A DNA stretch of 64,000 nt, from the NCBI GenBank assembly GCA_016647705.1, contig CM028338.1, forward strand, positions 22,279,577 to 22,343,576. The letters are read 5' to 3'. This DNA is from Eucommia ulmoides (taxonomy: Eukaryota; Streptophyta; Magnoliopsida; Garryales; Eucommiaceae). Both the position numbers and the translations under genes were made by a program. Under the pieces are notes generated by a model that worked only from the letters and a program-made list of their open reading frames with translations, was not told where the DNA came from and did not search any database. Positions 33,382 to 44,758 of this stretch are shown here, piece by piece. Each line of letters starts with the position of its first letter. Position 1 is the first letter of the stretch.

Positions 33382-34783
33382 TGTTGGTGATATTTTAATC
33401 GCTTTGAATTACTCGCAAGTGAACGAGGTCAAGTTTTAATAGTATAGGAAGAGTAGAGTTATCGTATCCACTGGAATTGGTTTAAATTGTCGTTAAGTAC
33501 CACAATTGTCGTAACTTAACTATCTAGGCGATCCAATTTTAGGATAAGTAATTAAGCTACAATACCAAGAATAAAATTTATGGGAATAAATTATTTAGGG
33601 ATTAATTTCATTCACTTAAACGTGTTTGATTTAGTCTAGTTTACATTAATGGTCATTAATCTATCCGATAATGTAGGTGTTTAAAACTCACTCACTACCT
33701 CTCTCGAGTGTAAAGTGAATGGATATTCAATTTGTGTCAACACCTATATCCCTATCTAACATCTAAATGATTAAATGAGTCTTTCCCTAACCTCATGGAT
33801 TGCACACTTTCTAATAATCTCCCGAAACACTAGAACGTCTCGTTATGTTTAAACCCTAGTTCAAATCCGGGTTTACCTCTCCCGAGTGTCAAATTCTGTA
33901 TTCTCAAATCAACCAAAATATCATAACAAACATATAATAGAAGTAAAAGAATGGTAAACACAATCGAATAGGGATGAACAACCGATAACTAAACAACGAT
34001 TTACTCAAACAACATACTTGTAAACTACATCAATCCCTAAATAATAAACGTTTAGCTTATGGCCATAACCAAATATTCTACTAAAAACAACCTACACATG
34101 ATCAAATAACCAAGAATATTTAAGAAATAAAGAGAGAAACAAGGGAGAATAGCCGATATCTGAAGAATAGATGATTCCACGTCCAAAAAATCCGCTCCGA
34201 TCTTGTTCCCTGTTCTCCAAATGTGTTCTCCTCTTCTTGGTATGATCTTTGAGCTCTCAAAACTCCCCAAAAACATTCTTGATAGGTGTGGGAATGAATG
34301 AAAATCAAGACTTATGCAAAATATCTAAAAACTATCTCAAAATATCAATGCCAGCTGGTGCCGGGTCGCTGCAGCGATGGGAAGGCAGAAACTCACTGTT
34401 GGATCACAGCTGCAGTGACCAAACCATCGTTGTAGCGATGGAAATGCTTGCTGTAGCGATGCTCAGGCTGTGTTGACACCAGGTTCGTCGTTTAGCCATA
34501 ACGTTTTCGTCCGAACTCCGATTGAGGTGATTCAAAAACCTATGGAAATATAAGATGTAGATATACAACGTACATATTTTGAAAGTTTTCAAAATCGAAT
34601 TGCATCATGGTAAAAAATGGCCTTGAAGTTACAGCTCTTGAACCGATTTTGCATTTTGTTTCCCATTTATTTATAAACCTACAAAACAACACAAAAACAT
34701 ATTAAACTAACAAAAATACTTGAAAATAAACAAATATTTGAAAATAAAAATACTTAATTTGTTGATAATTAAACCACTCATCA
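33382..34783 (-). mobile_element. Solo LTR, Athila-like, CTGCAG subfamily, minus strand
   Basis: Read on the minus strand it starts TGATGAGTGGTTTAATTATC (34783) and ends ATATCACCAACA (33382). It has both LTR ends and a 5-bp duplication, and no internal region on either side. It contains the CGGGAGAGGTAAACCC-type blocks and TCGCTGCAGCGA-type palindromes (34367-34470). A solo LTR is the usual product of recombination between the two LTRs of one element. It sits inside the 3' internal repeats of the Ogre-like element. Confidence 0.88.
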
Positions 34784-34807
34784 GCCAGGTACTGTGAACA
34801 CCGTCCT

Positions 34808-35012
34808 AAGGAATAATACTATGATAACAACCAATACTATGACAACAACCAATACTATAATAGCAGCCAATACCATAATAGCATCCAATACCATAACAAC
34901 AACCAATACCATAATAGCAACCAATGCTATAACAACAACCAATACTATAACAACAACCAATACTATAATGGCAACCAATACTATAATAAGTAACCAAAAG
35001 TATAATACAACA
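34808..35012. repeat. 18-bp minisatellite, about eleven copies
   Basis: The unit AACCAATACTATAACAAC repeats with substitutions at a period of 18 bp. The open frames over this stretch on both strands are by-products of the period. Confidence 0.9.
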
Positions 35013-35354
35013 ATAACATAGTATTCGCGAGGGATCGTACAGAGTGTTGGCCTCACCATGCCCTATAAGATCAGGTGCATCGCCATTCTCTAAGATCGCA
35101 GATAGATAGGAATCAGATGTGTCACCATCCATCCAGTGGTAGTCTTCCAAGGTTGATTGTTCGTCAACCTATGAAGTATACAATGGTAGAAGTGATCAAT
35201 CGACATCCTCATTGAATCTTCAAGGATCATGTATGTCTCCATCCTTTAGGATAGATTTAAATACATGTCTTTATATTTTATGTCTAGTGGAACAAAATGC
35301 TAGTGTATTCTTCTTTGACATTACGAGTAAACTCGCTTGATAAAGAGGAGAAAC
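35013..35354 (+). mobile_element. End of Ogre-like internal region with purine tract
   Basis: The region ends in AAAGAGGAGAAAC (35342-35354), a purine-rich tract directly before the LTR start, as expected for the plus-strand primer. No gene is visible. Confidence 0.6.
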
Positions 35355-35639
35355 TGTAGACATTGCATTTTATCCCATCTAATCAGTGTCGGATTGAGTA
35401 CAAGTTTAGATAAATTTTAAAATTAGGTTTAAAGGGAATGAATTTTTTACATGAGATCACACTATATAATATACAAAAATGCCCAAAAACACGAATAAAA
35501 CACAAAAACATTAAATTTAACAAAATATGACTAAGTAAAAGTTTCAGATCAACCTCGAAATTCCCATAATTTAAGGAGGTCTAAAATGACTTTATTAAAG
35601 TTTAATTTCCATAAAATCACCTTTAGTATAGATAAAACT

Positions 35640-37240
35640 ACCCTTAAAGTATAGGATATTTCAAACAATTAATGCGATTACCTACCCCGACCTTGAAACA
35701 TTTACAACCATCGAATCTTGTCGGTTTAGCAACAAAAAGAATTGTTTAATTTATGCATACCACATCAAATGATACCTAAAAAAATAAAATATACTTTGTT
35801 AAGTCTTGGAAATTTCATGATAAAGCCCTAAATCACTAAAGTGATTTAAGAATTGGGCTTGATTTGGATTTACACCAATCCAAGATGTCTTGACAAACCA
35901 TCCTAGGCCCAATAGATTAAGGGACCAACCATAATTAAAATCCCACAAAAGAGGCTTCAAAATAACCAAGGATATTTCCTAGAATTTGTATACCAAATGG
36001 ATAAAAAAGGGAACCAAGACACTTAGGGTATGACCAACCGTTATTGAAACTAAATCGATTTGGTCCGCCACCAAAGTAATGCAATTATTGTGCATTTAAT
36101 ACCCATACCATAAAGTATTAAATGATTGAGATGACATGTATAGGATACATTGAAGGTATATAGATATTTTGAGCAAAATATATTAAGTGTAACCGAAAAC
36201 CTTGAATTGTGATTACCCGTTACTGAAACCAAATCAAATTGGTTTGCCACATAGCCAATGAATTAAATTCACATACTATCAATAAATAAATGATTGGGAT
36301 GACATCTAATGGCTAGGTTCAAAGTATGTTGATATTTTCACCAAAATATCTTAAGGTTGACTAGGAACTTGAAAACCAACCGTCAGTTACAAGGAAAGTT
36401 AACTCGATTCCATCTGAAACCAACCATATGAGTGCTCAAATACCCTTAAATTATATGAAAGTTTAAACAATTAACTCGGTTACCCCACCCCGACTTTGAA
36501 ACATTTACTTTTCACTGAATCTTGTCAAATTTAAGACGAAAAAAATAATTGCTTCTCTCATGCGTACCACATCACATATTACCATGAAAAAATATAATAT
36601 ACCTAAATAAATTCTTTTAAATTTCATGAAAAATCCCTAAATTACAAGGTGATTTAAGGATTGTGCTTGACTTGGATTTTCACCAAATCCAAGTAGTCTT
36701 GACAAACCACCCTAGGCCCAAGCAATCAAGGGCCTAGCCATCATTTAATGCCCACAAACCAAGACTTATAATGGCCAAGGAGCCTTCCTAGATGTTACCT
36801 ACCAAATGGAAAAGGAAGGGAACCAAGACACTTAGGGAACAACCAACCGTCATTGAAACTAAACCAATTTGGTTCACCACCTAAGTAAGGCATTAAATGA
36901 GCATTGAATGCCCATAACATCAAGTATTAAATTCTTGGGATGACATGTTAAGACCACAGTCAACGTATCTTGATATTTTAAGCAAAATATCTTAGAAACC
37001 AACGGAAAGCCTTGAAGCGTGACGACCCGTTATCAAAACCAAACTGGATGAGTAGCCTCCAAGCAATGAATTAAATTCATATACCATCAAAAATTAAATA
37101 TTTGGAATGACATGGCATGGCTAGGTTCAAAGGATCTAGATATTTTCACAAAAATATCTAAGGGTAACTAGGCAACTTGTAAACCAACCAACGGTTACAA
37201 GGTAAGTTAACCCGATTCCATCCGAAATGAACCAAATATG
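35640..37240. repeat. 802-bp tandem duplication inside the LTR
   Basis: The copy starting ACCCTTAAAGTATAGG near 35640 is repeated from 36442 with many substitutions. Both contain TACC(A)CCCGAC-TTGAAACATT, TTGACAAACCA-CCTAGGCCCA and AAGGGAACCAAGACACTTAG. Each copy also has weaker sub-repeats of about 165-190 bp built on ACCGTTA--GAAAC-AAATC. The LTR piece at 52980-53500 shows the same sub-repeats. Confidence 0.8.
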
Positions 37241-37627
37241 TGGCCTCCAAGTCATGACCCATCACTTTGAATTAAATGCAAAGTGACACCTACAAACTAG
37301 TTACAATGCACCTTGGATGCATTTATGACGATCAATCTGAAATAGTGGATCTAACCAGCATTTAGCCCCTAAACCGAACTGGATCCATCTTATCAAGCCA
37401 TAAATGCACCCATGTGCAAGGAATTTCATTGGTTGAGAGGTAATGATTGGAAATCATTGGTAATGATTGCCAATGATTACCAAATCTTTGAGAATCCAAC
37501 CTTCTCCCCTAAATACATTCAAAGCCAAACAAAATCAAGACAAGGCAACAAGCCCTCTAGGTCAAACACTGCCCAGGGAACACTCTAGTGTTACCTATGT
37601 ATTGGTCAATGAGAAGGGCCTAGGGCC

Positions 37628-37636
37628 TATAAATAG
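37628..37636 (+). promoter_or_regulatory. LTR TATA box
   Basis: TATAAATAG lies in the conserved position, about 140 bp before the two-hairpin block. Confidence 0.65.
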
Positions 37637-37769
37637 AGAGGTATCTCTTCTAATTTTTTAAGTCTTGAAGGCCTAGTTTCTCTCTCTAAACTCCAGCAAT
37701 TCTCTCAGATCCTAGGCCTATCAAGTGGATTTATTAAATAATACATCATTATTATTCCAAAATCTAGTC

Positions 37770-38019
37770 ATGGAAGTGTTCTTGAAGTTCTTAAAAGAAG
37801 AACTTTAAGGATCGATGATCACTAATCAACATCGAGTCAAGAGGAGCAAGGAGGGGAATGAGGTTAGCTACTTAGGGACGATGACATCCCCTAAGTAGGT
37901 TGTTCTTAGGTTGTTGGATAATAACTCGAGGAATCGACGACCACCGATTAACCACCGACCAAGAATATCACGGAGGAAAAAGAAGTAAACACTTAGGGAA
38001 GACTACATCCCCTAAGTAG
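37770..38019 (+). other. Duplicated two-hairpin block of an Ogre-like LTR
   Basis: Copy one has AAGTTCTT...AAGAACTT near 37785-37806 and CTACTTAGGG...CCCCTAAGTAG at 37868-37898. Copy two has GTTGTTGGATAATAAC near 37911-37926 and CACTTAGGG...CCCCTAAGTAG at 37990-38019. The spacing is about 122 bp. Confidence 0.75.
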
Positions 38020-38429
38020 GTTTGTTCCCATCAAACCCCCATTGATTCTTGGTTGATTTTGTGTATATTGCTTTGTATGTAGTAGGATCATGTAGATAAT
38101 GGACTTACTTTCATGTAGATAATACATAAAACCCATAAAACAACCAAAAGAAGGTTTTTGATTTTGTCAAGAACATCAAATAAACACTTAATCTTAACTA
38201 TAACAACCAAACTAGGGTAAAATCATACAAAACATTCAAGAACATTCAAAAACATTCAAGAGCATTCAAGAACATGCCAAACAATTCAAAAACATCAAAT
38301 CATCCAACAACATGTTAAGAACATGTGAGGATTCGAACAAAACTACTATCACACTATGAGTTATACATAGTCTACACGATACCCCCAAGAACATCATATT
38401 TCGTTTCCTTTTTAGCTAAACAAAACACG

Positions 38430-38432
<3 letters not shown>

Positions 38433-38468
<36 letters not shown>

Positions 38469-38469
38469 T

Positions 38470-38505
<36 letters not shown>
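38433..38505. repeat. (AC)n-(GT)n inverted microsatellite
   Basis: About 14 AC units (38433-38460) are followed by ATATATATTTAT and about 16 GT units, giving a long self-complementary arm pair. A TA run and a further AC run follow to about 38565. The open frames across it are by-products. A GT microsatellite is at the same place in the LTR at 8901-10654 (9211-9240). Confidence 0.95.
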
Positions 38506-38509
<4 letters not shown>

Positions 38510-38889
38510 CGCGCATATATGCGTGGTGTATATATATATATACACACACACATACATACATACCACACCGACCGACTCTTGTGGCGAAGAACTCAGGATA
38601 AAAGGAGGGTCTCTATTCCTTCGGGGATATGTGTGATTCTTCTTCAGAAACCTTCACGTTTTCCTTAGTTACGAGTATGATTGGCAGAAATATATGGTAT
38701 TTTGTTTCACTTTCAACTCAAAACTTACACAAACACTAAACTAACCAAAGTAAAGGAGTTCGTTTAAGGCTCTTGACAAAATCAAAGGGTTGTTACTTAG
38801 CTTTGTCCACAACCAAAACTAATTGATAATTAACCAAAATAAACTGAAAAAAACAAGCTTTAAACTAAACCAACCCAAGTTTCCAAACT

Positions 38890-39180
38890 TAACAAGACTG
38901 AACTACGTTCGTCCTGATCTTTGGTAACCACCTAAAGTACGTAGGCAGCTCATAAAGTTTCGGTCACACTTTTAATAATAAAACCCTTTCCTTTAACGAG
39001 ACAAGAATAAACCACGTCTGACCTGATCTTTGGTAACCACCCAAAGTACGTAGGCAACCCATAAGGGTTTGGTCACACATTTAATAATAAACCATATCCT
39101 TTACCCTAACCAGAATGAACTACGTGATAACCTAATTTTCATTTGAGATACGTAGGCAACCCACATGCTGGTTCAGTCAC
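38890..39180 (+). repeat. Three tandem double-hairpin modules in LTR
   Basis: Modules begin near 38890, 39010 and 39117. The middle one has CTTTGG-TAACCAC-CCAAAG at 39028-39046, then TACGTAGG, then CAACCCATAAGGGTTTGGTC. Similar triplets lie at 7350-7620 (inverted), 16930-17230 and 51340-51600 (inverted). Confidence 0.8.
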
Positions 39181-39849
39181 ATATCCAAACAACTTAGTAT
39201 TAGTTTGTGTTTCATGTAGTATAGCTTGCATATTTACATATATGTTTGTATATAAACTGTTATTGTGTATCTCTGACTAGTATTAGCTATAGTATTTACC
39301 AGTTTTCTATTAAATCATGTCAAAAATACATAAAAAGAACAAAAACTTTAAAAAAATGGATTATTTTTGTTTAGGTAAATCAAATAAAATTGGTTGGATA
39401 ATGTTTAATAGTGAATATCTATTTAGACTAAGGTACCATCTTCGGAACGGGTGTCTTAGGGTGTCTAACACCTTTCCCGAGCATAACTGATTCTCGAACA
39501 TAAACAATATCTCTGGTACATAGACTTATGGAAGTCAAAACACGGGTCATTTCAAAAGGAAAAATGAATTTCAAAAATTTTGGTCACTTAACACACCATT
39601 TAACCTCATGCTAGGTGGCGACTCTGTTTTTAACAAAAATCTTAGCCCAAGAAGTTTTTCAAAATCGACGCATAGAAAAGGCCTTGAAAAAACTTTTTTA
39701 AAATGAACGGATTTGGGCGACTTAGAGAGGAAGGGATAAAACTTGTTTTCATCCTCTTCCCGATTCTCTATTTCTTCCACCATCGAAATTCGGGGTATGT
39801 CACAGGATAAACCCTAGTTTTGATTCGGGAAGTTTTTGTATTTGGTGGG

Positions 39850-40870
39850 ATTTGATTGTTGATGGGTATATTGGGGCCTGATATTCTGGGGGTTCATTTG
39901 ATTGTGGGCAATCATTGCTACCTCGGGATATTTATTCTTGGTAGGAATAGATTTCTTAGTTTTACTATCAGATGGATTTTGGATTCTTCCAGTTTGGATT
40001 CCTCTAATGAATGATACATTCTCAAAAACTCTCTATTTTTCTTGACTAGGGTGCGGAGAGAAGTCTTGTCAGGTAATATCTCGTGGTTGTAGACATATTG
40101 GTCGCAAAAGAATTTGAAAACATTAAGAAAGGTCTTTAATTTTTCTATTCTAAGGTCCCATACCATTGGGTTGCTGGATCATCCAAAGACTGCGAGAAAA
40201 GTTTGATGGCTAATGCCTCGTTGTGGATGTAGGCTCCCATTTTTTTCTTGTACCTCTAAATGTGCCAATCCGGGCATCTAGATCCTTTGTACTTGGTAAG
40301 GTTCAACATGGTGCCATTTTCTGGGAATTTTACTTGAACAACGGACGACAGCCCTGTGTATTAGGGGTCAACTTGCGATCTTGACACAAGAAGCGATGAC
40401 TCTCCCACTACTAGGCTTCATCCTTGAGAATTGGATAGTTGTTGCAATACCACTTGCTTGACTTTCTCGAAGGCTTGGGCAAAAGTTACTAGATTCTATG
40501 GTAACTATTGAAGCTGATGTAATAACTTGGTTATGTGGCCAATGACTCCTTTAAACGAAACCATATCTTCTTTGAGCTGAACTATCTCATTGGGTGTTTG
40601 CAACTTTTTCCTCGATGTCTTCCATTAGGACAGGCTGTTGAGTCTGAGCACAATTATGAACTGGAGAACGAGAGACATGATTCTGTCTATAAGGAGCAAT
40701 TTTTCTTTTCATGTCCAAAAAACATTTTAACATCATATATTAACAAAACGTGTATAAGGTTGATCTTGACTAGGGAAGACACAAGATTTATATTTGCCCA
40801 AAGCTTTTATACAAATTACATTCATATAAAATTTTGATATTATTTCCCCACAAGTGAATGTATTTTGAAT
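39850..40870 (-). pseudogene. Gag remnant, Tat/Ogre type
   Basis: On the minus strand a frame at 39918-40166 contains FKFFCDQYVYNHEILPDKTS. This matches the Tat/Ogre gag pattern in which a Y-N-----PD-S-L motif precedes a K-E-F--Y-QRW segment. Just upstream (40170-40330) the sequence keeps the pattern K-P-GT--L--YKG--CP-WH and MGAYIHNEALAIK, also typical of this gag. The frames are scattered and the copy is a fossil. I do not attempt a complete reading. Confidence 0.65.
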
Positions 40871-40899
40871 TACAAACTCGATAACACTTCTTTTAGGCT

Positions 40900-41877
40900 A
40901 AATAAAGATCTTATCCTATTTCTCTTATCATTATTAAGTTCAAACTAAATAACAACCTAAATTTATACATCATGATATCTCTTAGCCCAATAAATTGTGG
41001 CATAAACAACATAGCACTTTCCAATTTCTCCTTGTGATATGTTAATTGTTATTTGTATAGGGTCTTGACTTTGGACATGATCATGGGAGGAAATGAAGAA
41101 TTCCTAGGTTGGTAATTTCCAAACTTTATGGGTCCTAGAGATTTCTAGTGTACAGTTTTAGGTTATAAAAGTTAAAGCATGATAAAGAAATAGATATATA
41201 AGTATGTCTCTATAATCCAATGTAGTGTCCTAAAAGTCAGGGCTTTTGCAACAATCTATCTTAGGCTTACTATATGAGTTTTATGGATTTTTTTTTAATG
41301 CATCCTAAAAAGGTTCGGCTCCCTGATCTTCAAACCTCTGGTATTTTTAGGGAATATCCATCGTTGGTTGGGGATCCGAGCGAGGCGAGTTTCTAGGCCG
41401 AATCACGGTAGATGAACCACATAGCCTAGCTCCTACTAACTCTTCTTTTCTAATCCGATAGTTTTCAAAGCTAAAACCAGCTGGGGAATCGCTTAATTCC
41501 AACTCCTATTATTTAGGTTGTGATGATGTATATGAACATAATTCGGTGCTGTGCGTTAAGAGAATTACTACAAGATATATGTACCGAAAGCGATACATAA
41601 ATGAAATAACGTAAAGTAAAATGGGAAAATTAAAGAACAAAAAGTAAACGTATAAATTTAAAGCTAGAAAAGAAAACAAGAATAAAATGAAATAATTTAC
41701 AAGCAGGAAGTAAATATGCTTATGTACTTACGCAGGAAAATGAAAAGAAGGACAATTATTATTATTTTTATTTTGTTAAGGGAAAACGCATTATTTTAAC
41801 CGACAAAATGAAATAAACTTGGATTCAGATTAAATTTAAAATTATTTAGACACCACTAGGCTTGACCCTGATTAAGT
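40900..41877 (-). other. Untranslated leader of minus-strand Ogre-like element
   Basis: The segment about 41250-41500 matches, inverted, the leader at 18250-18600 and matches 50180-50460 directly. A small AAT/ATT run lies at 41753-41766. There is no reading frame of note. Confidence 0.6.
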
Positions 41878-41894
41878 CCTTAGCGGAGTCGCCA
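41878..41894 (-). other. Primer-binding site, tRNA-Arg type
   Basis: On the minus strand the sequence is TGGCGACTCCGCTAAGG. It matches the complement of the plant tRNA-Arg 3' end closely and lies two bases from the LTR end. Confidence 0.8.
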
Positions 41895-41896
41895 GC

Positions 41897-42155
41897 TGAT
41901 GCATCCTGGATTATTCGCAAATGCAACACTAATCTAGTTCCAGTGTGTTATTTGAATCCCGTTCATTTTTGAAAACAAAATTATGTTTTTTGAAATTCTC
42001 TTTGGATAAGCTTTAATTTGAAAAACATTTTAAGAAAACATGTTCAAGGGATTTTTCTAGGTGTCAGTTTTGAACAAATTTACTTGGCCCGAATTTTATG
42101 AAATATTGGAGTTGCCACTTAGCATAGGTTTTGGAAGGGTATGCTTGGTCACCAG

Positions 42156-42194
<39 letters not shown>

Positions 42195-42584
42195 CAATTT
42201 TGAAATGGCCCGAATTTTGATTCGAAATTAAAGTTCTTAACAATAGTATTATTTAAGTTCAGAGGTAGGTTATGCTCGGGGAGGATGTTAGGCACCTGAA
42301 TACAATCGTTCAAAAACGATACCTAGTGTCTAAGTATTTTAAATTAAACTAAGTCCAAATTTAGTTTAGTTGGTTAACATAATCCTTTTCCAAACATGGA
42401 AGTAAGTAATATAGACTACAAAAATGTCCCCCTTTTAAATCACCTATCTATTATAGAAGGATCAACAAGCTTGGTCATTGTTTTTTTTTTTTTTGTTTTC
42501 CAACTCAAGTTATGGTGGAAAAAACTTATGTATGATGAAAAAGAAGAGAGATAAAATTTTAAAATGGAAGTATTGGCCCATAGA
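41897..42584 (-). repeat. Ogre-like LTR piece (5' LTR of minus-strand element)
   Basis: It begins, inverted, with TGATGCATCC and contains the GTCGCCACCTAGCATGG-like and GGGTATGCT segments common to the family. A T12/A26 run lies at about 42158-42195. It is a partial copy. Confidence 0.7.
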
Positions 42585-42625
42585 TCCACCCAAGATGGAG
42601 GGTGAATTGCGTAGTTATAAAAAAC
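42585..42625. mobile_element. Short Copia-like LTR scrap
   Basis: ACCCAAGATGGAGGGTGAAT followed by TGCGTAGTTATAAA resembles the segment at 3580-3620 in the Copia-like LTR. It is only about 40 bp, so the call is tentative. Confidence 0.3.
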
Positions 42626-43753
42626 TTATTGTAGCGAGCTTTGGGTAGTGATCCCAGTCCAGTTGGCCAAAGTCACTAGGTGTTAAGATGCCCTGATGAC
42701 TTAATAATCGGATTATATAGAGAGCATGATTCACCTGATTCTTTTTTGGTGACCACTCAGTGTTTAAAAATTTTTTGAGACTAGTTTTTATTTTATTATG
42801 TTTACTTAAACATACTTTCAGGATTTTACATTTTTGAGAATTATGGTAGTTTGAGTTAGTCTTGAGGTCTTCGTTGCATTTACCCCTATCCCAATTTTTT
42901 TTCCATTATCGGCTAGTATCTAGTTAAGTCTTATTGTGTTCTTCTAGCTTAATCGCTTTTTCTTTAATTTAAAAGATTCATCCCATTTTTTTTTATTTTT
43001 TATTTTTAAGTAGGTTTCACATGTTTCAAAAACTTTCACTAACAAATTTGCTATTTCTGGGCAAGATCTCTGTCTATATTATTTCTTCTTAGAAGTCTAT
43101 TTTCCTTTGTTCACCTGCCCGGTCTTTTCAATACCTTTTCTCTTTGGCAAGGTCAGGTTCCAAAACTTTCTTTACTATCATTCTTATTATGATTCTTCTA
43201 GATATTTTCTCCTTTTATTTCAATTGAGGAGGTCTTCTATAATCTTCCATGGTTCCTCAGACATTCTCGGGTTGTAACATATATAACGATTCCACATTAG
43301 GGCTCTTAGGTTTTCCTTCTAACTTTCTCAGATTTTGTTCTCAATATCTCACCAACGTTTGGTTGAAACAAGACTTTTCTTTTAATGTTACTTTGGATGA
43401 TGTTCCACCTGATGTGAAAATTATATTATCATAATCTTAATCTTCCCATGGTGTGTAGATAATGATAGACAGGTCCACTTTTGAAGGCCATAAACGGAAA
43501 TTTGAAATAAAATTTAGGTAGATAATAATGCATTATATAACAGTAGGATTATACTTTAGTCACTTACATACATTGCTTAAACAACAAAATCCCTACTTAA
43601 GGAAAATTAGGAAAAGAAAAAGTTAGATAGATATCTAAATACATTCCTTAGCTTACTACCTCGTCTTGGCTTAATTCTCACCTTCATTGACATTAATCAC
43701 TCCAACTTGGATGAGATATTTGACATGTTTTTGCAGGGAATAACTTTGATCTG
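42626..43753 (-). pseudogene. Gag 3' part and downstream region of Ogre-like element
   Basis: The 42630-43440 stretch matches, inverted, 19190-19980. The 43450-43753 part has the position of the gag C-terminus. I see no intact domain. The plus-strand frame at 43249-43434 is a chance frame. Confidence 0.5.
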
Positions 43754-44758
43754 TAAAGTGAATGAATATGTGACTTTGCGTTAATACTGAAGTCCCCGTA
43801 TAGCATCTATATGACACTGATCACATGAGTCTCTCCCCAACCTCACGATTGCATACTTTCTAATACTGTCTTGAGTCATTAGATAGTCACGTTGTGTTTA
43901 AACCCTAGTCTAAATTCAGGGTTACCTCTCCTGAGTGTCAAATCTAGTATTCTCAAACCAACCAATATATCATAACAAGCATATAATGGAAGTAATAAAA
44001 TGGTAAACACAATCGGATAAAGATAAACAACTGTTAACAAAACATCAATTTACTTAAAGTACGTTTTCATGAAATAATCAACCCCTAAACAATATATGTT
44101 TAGCTACACATGACTATAGTCCAATATTCAACAATATTCAAGCTAAACATGAACAATACTACCAACCAAACTAAGAAATAAAGAGATAAATAAAGGAGAC
44201 TAGCCGTTATCTGAAGAACGTCTGCTAAAACTGCTCCGAGATCGTTTCATCTTCTTCGATTTGTGATCTCCTCTTGGTTGATATGTCTTGGAGCTTTAAA
44301 AACACTCCCAAAAACGTCCTAAGGGTGTTGGGGAATGAGGTGATCAAGTTGGGGTAAAAAAAATCTAAAAAATATCAAGAAATATCTAAGACACCTGGTG
44401 CCGGACCGCTGCAGCGATAGGAAGTCAGTAGGTTCACTGACTTTTCATCGCTGTAGCAGTAGTCTTTTGGCTGTAATGTTCTCGTATGAACTCCGATTGA
44501 GGTGATTCAAAAACCTATAGAAATCTAAGACAGATATCTACAATGTTTGTGTTTTAAGTTGTTCCAAAATAGAATTGAAACATTTCCAAAATTGGCCTTG
44601 AATGTACTGCACGTGAACCGGCTTTGCACATTTTCACCCATTTATTCAAAAACCTATAAAACAATACAAACACACATTAAACTAATAAAAATTCTTGAAA
44701 ACATACAAATATTTGAATCTAAAAGTACTTGATTTGTTGGTAAATAAACCACTCATCA
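43754..44758 (-). repeat. 3' LTR (partial) of Athila-like element
   Basis: It begins on the minus strand with TGATGAGTGGTTTATTTACC at 44758 and carries GGACCGCTGCAGCGATAGG near 44405. It matches the LTR at 47486-48866 over this extent. Confidence 0.8.

Larger units (their letters stand above)
15235..39802 (+). mobile_element. Ogre-like (Ty3/gypsy Tat lineage) element or composite, plus strand
   Basis: The parts in order are a partial 5' LTR (15235-17845), a tRNA-Arg primer site, an untranslated leader with an AAT microsatellite, and a gag remnant (18700-18975). A gag-downstream region, repeat arrays, a block with antisense frames, a purine tract and a 4.4-kb 3' LTR (35355-39802) follow. Two Athila-like insertions are nested inside. 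I cannot recognise reverse transcriptase or integrase, so it may be a non-autonomous relative. The overlapping parts of the two LTRs differ by roughly one base in six or seven by eye, so it is old. The two ends could belong to different insertions. Confidence 0.6.
35355..39802 (+). repeat. 3' LTR of Ogre-like element, 4.4 kb
   Basis: It starts TGTAGACATTGCATTTTATC after a purine tract and ends CGGGGTATGTCA. A length of 4,448 bp is within the range known for Ogre LTRs. It contains an 802-bp tandem duplication (35640-37240), a palindrome cluster (37440-37490), a TATA box (37628-37636), the duplicated two-hairpin block, an AC/GT microsatellite hairpin and three double-hairpin modules (38890-39180). 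It abuts the gag remnant of a minus-strand Ogre-like element at 39803, so it inserted into that element. Confidence 0.78.
39803..42584 (-). mobile_element. Ogre-like element, minus strand, 5' part
   Basis: Reading from high to low coordinates, the parts are an LTR piece (41897-42584), a tRNA-Arg primer site (41878-41894), an untranslated leader (about 40900-41877) and a gag remnant (about 39850-40870). The gag is cut off where the plus-strand LTR ends at 39802, which makes this element older than that insertion. The rest of the element is not identified. It is broken many times. Confidence 0.7.

Noticed and set aside
34781-35150. Frames of 75-114 residues on both strands with regular repeats
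   Set aside because: The 18-bp minisatellite keeps several frames open; composition and overlap argue against a gene.
38325-38668. Overlapping frames with TH and CV repeats
   Set aside because: They are translations of the AC/GT microsatellite inside an LTR.
38890-39180. tRNA genes suggested by GGTTCGGTC near hairpins
   Set aside because: The segment resembles a T-arm only partly. I could not see a full cloverleaf with acceptor stem and anticodon arm.
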